In this document: positions 5,986 to 8,959 of the stretch, in pieces
Layout of the letters: each line of letters begins with the position of its first letter
Position numbering within the stretch: position 1 is the stretch's first letter
DNA from: Thermoprotei archaeon
GTDB lineage: Archaea > Thermoproteota > Thermoprotei_A > Sulfolobales > Fervidicoccaceae
Assembly (NCBI GenBank): GCA_022759165.1
Contig: JAEMPT010000069.1
Coordinates: forward strand, 1-8,959
DNA length: 8,959 bases
Direction: 5' to 3'
Position numbers and translations under genes: made by a program
The notes under the pieces: generated by a model
The model's input: only the letters and a program-made list of their open reading frames with translations
What the model was told of the DNA's origin: nothing
Database searches by the model: none

Positions 5986-6888
5986 TCACTTTGCTAATTT
6001 ATTGAGGAATTCTATGTTACGATTCCTATATTCGTAGAGACCCTTTAATGTATTTTCGTCTACTGAAGCAAACCTTCCCTGGATTTTGATGTATTCTTCA
6101 ATTGGCTTGAACTTGTTCTGTTGTATCAAATACCTGCTTGGGTTAGATATTTCAATGACACCATTCTTGTATTCGTAAAGAATCCACATGCCGGTCTCCA
6201 CGGCCATTCTCGCAACATCTACGGTTAGCGAATCGTCGAATCTCCACCCAACTGGGCAGGGGGAATGGAGCTGTATGAATCTGAACCCCCTGATCTTCAG
6301 AGATGTTTGGAGCTTGTTGTAGAAATCGTGTGGATATGCTATGCTTGCTGTAGCGACATAGGGCACATCATGAGATATCATTATCCTCGAAACATCCTTT
6401 TTTGGTTCTGTTTTACCCATTATCGGGGTCGTCGTTGTCCAAGCTCCCCTTGGAGTCGAACTGCTCCTTTGAATACCTGTGTTCATATATGCTTCGTTAT
6501 CATACATGATGTATATTATGTCGGCATTCTTTTCAGCTGCACCACTCAATGAAGCCATTCCTATATCGGCTGTGCCGCCGTCTCCTGCCCACACAATTAC
6601 CTGTTTATCCTCCAAACCTCTCACAAGAAGAGCTTCCCTTAACCCGGATGCAACTGCAGCCGCGCTAGCAAAAGGAACATGTACGATTGGCATCCGCATA
6701 GATGTTTTTGGCGCAGTGCCAACAACAACTGAAGTACAACACGCTGGAACTACAAGAATCCCTTTTCCATCTGTAGCGCTTGACACGATCTTTAATCCTA
6801 TAGGGATAGGACATCCCGGGCAGGAAGCATCCCCCGGGAGGATGAAGTTCCTGTAATTACCTAAGACTTTAGGTCTTGATGTGCTGAT
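5986..6888 (-). CDS. porB: Pyruvate:ferredoxin oxidoreductase, beta subunit (non-canonical start)
   Basis: TPP-binding subunit that carries the catalytic cofactor and one [4Fe-4S] cluster. With the start set at the ATC at 6888 the protein has 300 residues, normal for PorB. Cluster cysteines are visible: Cys23 and Cys26 (SCPGC), Cys50 or Cys51 (PACC), and Cys211 (HSPCPVGW). The TPP/Mg motif is AGDGGTADIG (from about 101) followed by DNEAYMNTG from Asp130. No ATG, GTG or TTG occurs in frame between the upstream stops (TGA TGA) and the GTG at 6786, which would delete SCPGC. A strong SD, GAGGTGAT, ends 5 nt before the ATC, making it the best candidate. The gene overlaps the porA end by 20 nt and closes the operon. 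The substrate could be another 2-oxoacid such as 2-oxoisovalerate. Confidence 0.85.
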   Translation of the reverse strand: MSTSRPKVLGNYRNFILPGDASCPGCPIPIGLKIVSSATDGKGILVVPACCTSVVVGTAPKTSMRMPIVHVPFASAAAVASGLREALLVRGLEDKQVIVWAGDGGTADIGMASLSGAAEKNADIIYIMYDNEAYMNTGIQRSSSTPRGAWTTTTPIMGKTEPKKDVSRIMISHDVPYVATASIAYPHDFYNKLQTSLKIRGFRFIQLHSPCPVGWRFDDSLTVDVARMAVETGMWILYEYKNGVIEISNPSRYLIQQNKFKPIEEYIKIQGRFASVDENTLKGLYEYRNRNIEFLNKLAK

Positions 6889-8089
6889 ATTTCATCACCT
6901 CGCCTTGATGATACCATAGGAAAGGATGTACGTAACCTTCTGACTCATACGATTCAATTATGGATTTTATAGCTTGAACGAAATCATCCGAGGATATATT
7001 AACTCCACCTAGCCCTGATATGACGTTGACGAGATTCTTTTTAGTACCTGAACCGATTATGCTTGACGCTATATCGGAGTAAAGTTGGCCGAAACCTCCA
7101 AAGCTTAAACTCCTATCGAAAACGATTCCTAGCCTTGCGTTCGATAGAGCTTCTCTCACTTCCTCTATCGGGAATGGTCTCACATATCTTATTCTTAGAA
7201 GACCAGCATCTATCCCATTATCTCTCAACAAATCAATAGCTCCCAAAGCATCTCCACTCCAGGCTCCCATTGTGACTACGACGTACTTTGCGTCTCCGCA
7301 CTTGTAACAACTCGCGAGGCCGCCGTAGCTCCTTCCGAAAACTCTCCCGAATTCTTCATCTACCTTTTTTATGACTTCTCTAGCTCTTCCCATGGCATTT
7401 TGAATGCCCATTTGGATCTGCTCAGTTTCCTCCGGTGAAGTTAGGTTCCCCACAGATATGATTTCGTCGGCCACGGAGTAAGGCTGTCTTCTTTCTCCTA
7501 AAAAATCTAAAACGGAATTTTCTTCGGGGATTTCTACGGGCATCGAAGTTCCTCCCAATATAAATCCCTCAAGCCCAACCATCGCAGGAAGATAAACGGA
7601 TGGGTCTTCACTAACCTTAAAGGCTTGTATCACGAGGTCAAACACTTCTTGGTTGTCCATTGCATACGACATTATCCAGCCACTATCTCTCTGGTCCATG
7701 AAGTCCGAGTGATCTGGCCAAATATTCCATGGCGGCCCAATAGTCCTTGAAACAACAGCCATTACTGCTGGAATCCTTGCTCTGCTGAACCAGTGGACCC
7801 ATTCATGCATGTACAGTAGCCCATGGCTGGAAGTAGCTGTGAACGCTCTAGCACCCGCTATAGCTGCCCCATATACCGCCGCAAGCGCGCTGTGCTCAGA
7901 CTCCACTTTTATTATTCTAGCATTCATTTCGCCTTTTTCAATGAATTCAGAGAGCTTTTCGACGATGGAAGTCTGTGGAGTTATTGGATATGCTGAAATT
8001 ATCTGAGCCTTAGAAAGTTTCACTGCATAAGCTACGGCATGATTACCAGTCATAACTTTTTTCTCTTTTTTCAATTCTAACGTACTCAA
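6869..8089 (-). CDS. porA: Pyruvate:ferredoxin oxidoreductase, alpha subunit
   Basis: 406 residues, the usual size for archaeal PorA. It forms the catalytic core with PorB. Family signatures: AYPITPQT at 33-40, VESEHSA at 62-68 (the glutamate that activates TPP), the TATSSHGLLYMHE block at 84-96, and the PWNIWPDHSDFMDQRDSGW block at 120-138. Domain II begins around DAKYVVVTMGAWSG (266-279), and FGGFGQLYSDIA lies near the end. TTG at 8089 is taken as start, with GGAGG 9 nt upstream and only 4 nt after the porD stop. An internal ATG at codon 13 would clip the region before the first conserved strand, so it is the alternative. A Cys-Tyr-Lys-Cys pair at 261-264 is a small oddity at the linker. 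Confidence 0.93.
   Translation of the reverse strand: MSTLELKKEKKVMTGNHAVAYAVKLSKAQIISAYPITPQTSIVEKLSEFIEKGEMNARIIKVESEHSALAAVYGAAIAGARAFTATSSHGLLYMHEWVHWFSRARIPAVMAVVSRTIGPPWNIWPDHSDFMDQRDSGWIMSYAMDNQEVFDLVIQAFKVSEDPSVYLPAMVGLEGFILGGTSMPVEIPEENSVLDFLGERRQPYSVADEIISVGNLTSPEETEQIQMGIQNAMGRAREVIKKVDEEFGRVFGRSYGGLASCYKCGDAKYVVVTMGAWSGDALGAIDLLRDNGIDAGLLRIRYVRPFPIEEVREALSNARLGIVFDRSLSFGGFGQLYSDIASSIIGSGTKKNLVNVISGLGGVNISSDDFVQAIKSIIESYESEGYVHPFLWYHQGEVMKYQHIKT
6894..6901 (-). promoter_or_regulatory. porB Shine-Dalgarno sequence inside the porA end
   Basis: GAGGTGAT on the minus strand is a near-perfect complement of the archaeal 16S rRNA 3' end. It lies within the last codons of porA (encoding the E-V-M of GEVMKYQ). 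Five bases separate it from the in-frame ATC at 6888-6886. Its strength and position argue for initiation of porB here and not at the GTG 108 nt further on. Confidence 0.7.
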
Positions 8090-8093
8090 TCCT

Positions 8094-8375
8094 TCATTCC
8101 TCCTCCGGCTCCATTTTTATAGCATTTTTGGGGCATACCTTTACACAAATGCCACATCCTTTGCAATAATTATAATCGATGTGAGCGCCTTCTTTATCAA
8201 CAGTTATCACGTTCCCCGGGCAATAGATTTCGCACAGATAACAACGAGTACACATTTCGTTGTTAACGATAGGTCTTTCCAGTCTCCATGTACCCGTCTT
8301 TCCTGCTGCACCTTCCGAAGGATAAGAGATTGGAAGTTTGTCCTCGGTTTTTACTAATTTCATAGTGATGACCAT
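8094..8375 (-). CDS. porD: Pyruvate:ferredoxin oxidoreductase, delta (ferredoxin-like) subunit
   Basis: 93-residue electron-transfer subunit with two complete [4Fe-4S] motifs: Cys42, 45, 48 and 52 (CTRCYLCEIYCP) and Cys71, 74, 77 and 81 (CKGCGICVKVCP). It passes electrons from the TPP site to free ferredoxin. The N-terminal extension with TGTWRLERPIV is typical of PorD. The ATG at 8375 begins 1 nt after the porG stop and overlaps its SD (GGTGTGAT, in the last porG codons); a second ATG four codons in has no better SD. It lies between porG and porA, the gamma-delta-alpha-beta order common in archaeal and Thermotoga por operons. Confidence 0.95.
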   Translation of the reverse strand: MVITMKLVKTEDKLPISYPSEGAAGKTGTWRLERPIVNNEMCTRCYLCEIYCPGNVITVDKEGAHIDYNYCKGCGICVKVCPKNAIKMEPEEE

Positions 8376-8376
8376 A

Positions 8377-8958
8377 TCATATCACACCCTCTTCAACCGT
8401 TTCGTCAAATGCTCTGGTAGCTGAGCGAACGTTCTTTTCTGCCACTTCTCCTTCGAACTTTTCCAAAATTGCTTCCTTAAGGGAGGATAGACTAGGGAAC
8501 CCAAGGGCTTTTATGACTGCTCCAAGAATTGCCATGTTTACTATGGGCCATCCGGCCAATACTAGCCCTTCTTTTAAGACTATTTTGGTCGCATTAACAG
8601 AATAGATTTTCGTTTTCCCTTCTCTTTTTATGTTTTCAGCGTACCTTTTCCCTTGCCCAGGTTCAACGTTCAAGATGAGGCTCCCGCCATCCTTTAATGT
8701 GACTTTCTTTATGTCAGGAAACCCCAAAAGGCCTTTGTCAAGGACAACTAGAATATCTGCTTTGAAGAACATTCCATGTTTGAGTATCTTTCTATTGTCT
8801 ATTCTTAAGAATGAAAAAACAGGAGCCCCCCTTCTTTCGGCTCCGAAGAATGAAAACGCCTGAGCCTCGTAGCCCCCCCTAGCTGCTGCGGAGGCCATTA
8901 TCTCTGAGGAGGTAACAGCCCCCTGACCTCCTCTTCCATGAAATATTATTTCCAGCAT
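8377..8958 (-). CDS. porG: Pyruvate:ferredoxin oxidoreductase, gamma subunit
   Basis: 193-residue gamma subunit, first gene of the visible operon. The start HGRGGQGAVTSSEIMA (7-22) is the family hallmark, followed by FFGAERRGAPV (37-47) and the AGWPIVNMAILGA helix in the last third. The family's usual length is about 180-200, so the protein appears complete. The ATG lies one base from the window edge, so the SD and promoter cannot be seen, and a slightly earlier start cannot be excluded. It is close-packed with porD (1-nt gap). Confidence 0.93.
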   Translation of the reverse strand: MLEIIFHGRGGQGAVTSSEIMASAAARGGYEAQAFSFFGAERRGAPVFSFLRIDNRKILKHGMFFKADILVVLDKGLLGFPDIKKVTLKDGGSLILNVEPGQGKRYAENIKREGKTKIYSVNATKIVLKEGLVLAGWPIVNMAILGAVIKALGFPSLSSLKEAILEKFEGEVAEKNVRSATRAFDETVEEGVI

Positions 8959-8959
8959 T

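Noticed and set aside
6784..6786. GTG at 6786 as the porB start
   Set aside because: It would remove the SCPGC cluster cysteines and has no SD, while a strong SD lies 108 nt upstream at the expected place.
6265..6856. Plus-strand open frames of 95 and 125 codons
   Set aside because: They lie antisense to porB, whose motifs are unmistakable, and show no domain, SD or sensible composition of their own.
1..8959. CRISPR array or defence island
   Set aside because: No regularly spaced direct repeats and no Cas, restriction-modification or toxin-antitoxin genes were found on either strand.

Overview
The window looks like chromosomal DNA of an archaeon. The evidence is a tRNA-Tyr gene with a C1:G72 pair, a short intron at position 37/38 and no complete encoded CCA; TATA-type promoters; Shine-Dalgarno (SD) sequences of the GGTGA/GGATGA type; a geranylgeranyl-reductase-family flavoprotein; and a four-subunit pyruvate:ferredoxin oxidoreductase (Por). 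The Por cluster implies anaerobic, ferredoxin-based metabolism. A thermophilic TACK-type lineage is my guess, but nothing here fixes the phylum.

Layout. 1-356: a decayed 3' end of a TnpB (IS200/IS605-type) gene on the minus strand, followed by the promoter of the first gene. 357-2418 (+): an aldo/keto reductase and a geranylgeranyl-reductase-like flavoprotein, 10 nt apart and probably co-transcribed. 2419-3110: accessory debris on the minus strand, with a GC-rich inverted repeat, a second TnpB-like 3' end and an unrecognised, possibly frameshifted ORF. 3111-3650 (+): an inosine/xanthosine triphosphatase-family (DUF84/YjjX) protein. 3651-4012: no recognisable gene, ending in the tRNA promoter. 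4031-4130 (+): tRNA-Tyr(GTA) with a 28-nt intron, a hairpin abutting its 5' side and a T-run behind it. 4384-5911 (+): hisS overlapping a small feoA-like gene. 5986-8958 (-): the operon porG-porD-porA-porB, convergent with hisS-feoA.

How the genes work together. The Por subunits form one enzyme that interconverts pyruvate + CoA and acetyl-CoA + CO2 with ferredoxin: PorB binds thiamine pyrophosphate (TPP), PorD carries two [4Fe-4S] clusters, and PorA and PorG complete the complex. hisS and tRNA-Tyr are translation housekeeping genes, the triphosphatase-family protein probably cleans the nucleotide pool, and the flavoprotein probably saturates isoprenoid chains of membrane lipids.

The two most notable points: (1) porB has no ATG, GTG or TTG upstream of its cluster-binding CPGC motif, and the reading frame is placed so that an ATC codon sits 5 nt after a near-perfect SD; (2) two degraded TnpB-type ends, both on the minus strand and sharing the end sequence GTGARCTACC, bracket the aldo/keto reductase-flavoprotein pair. 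I did not find a convincing new defence or mobile system.
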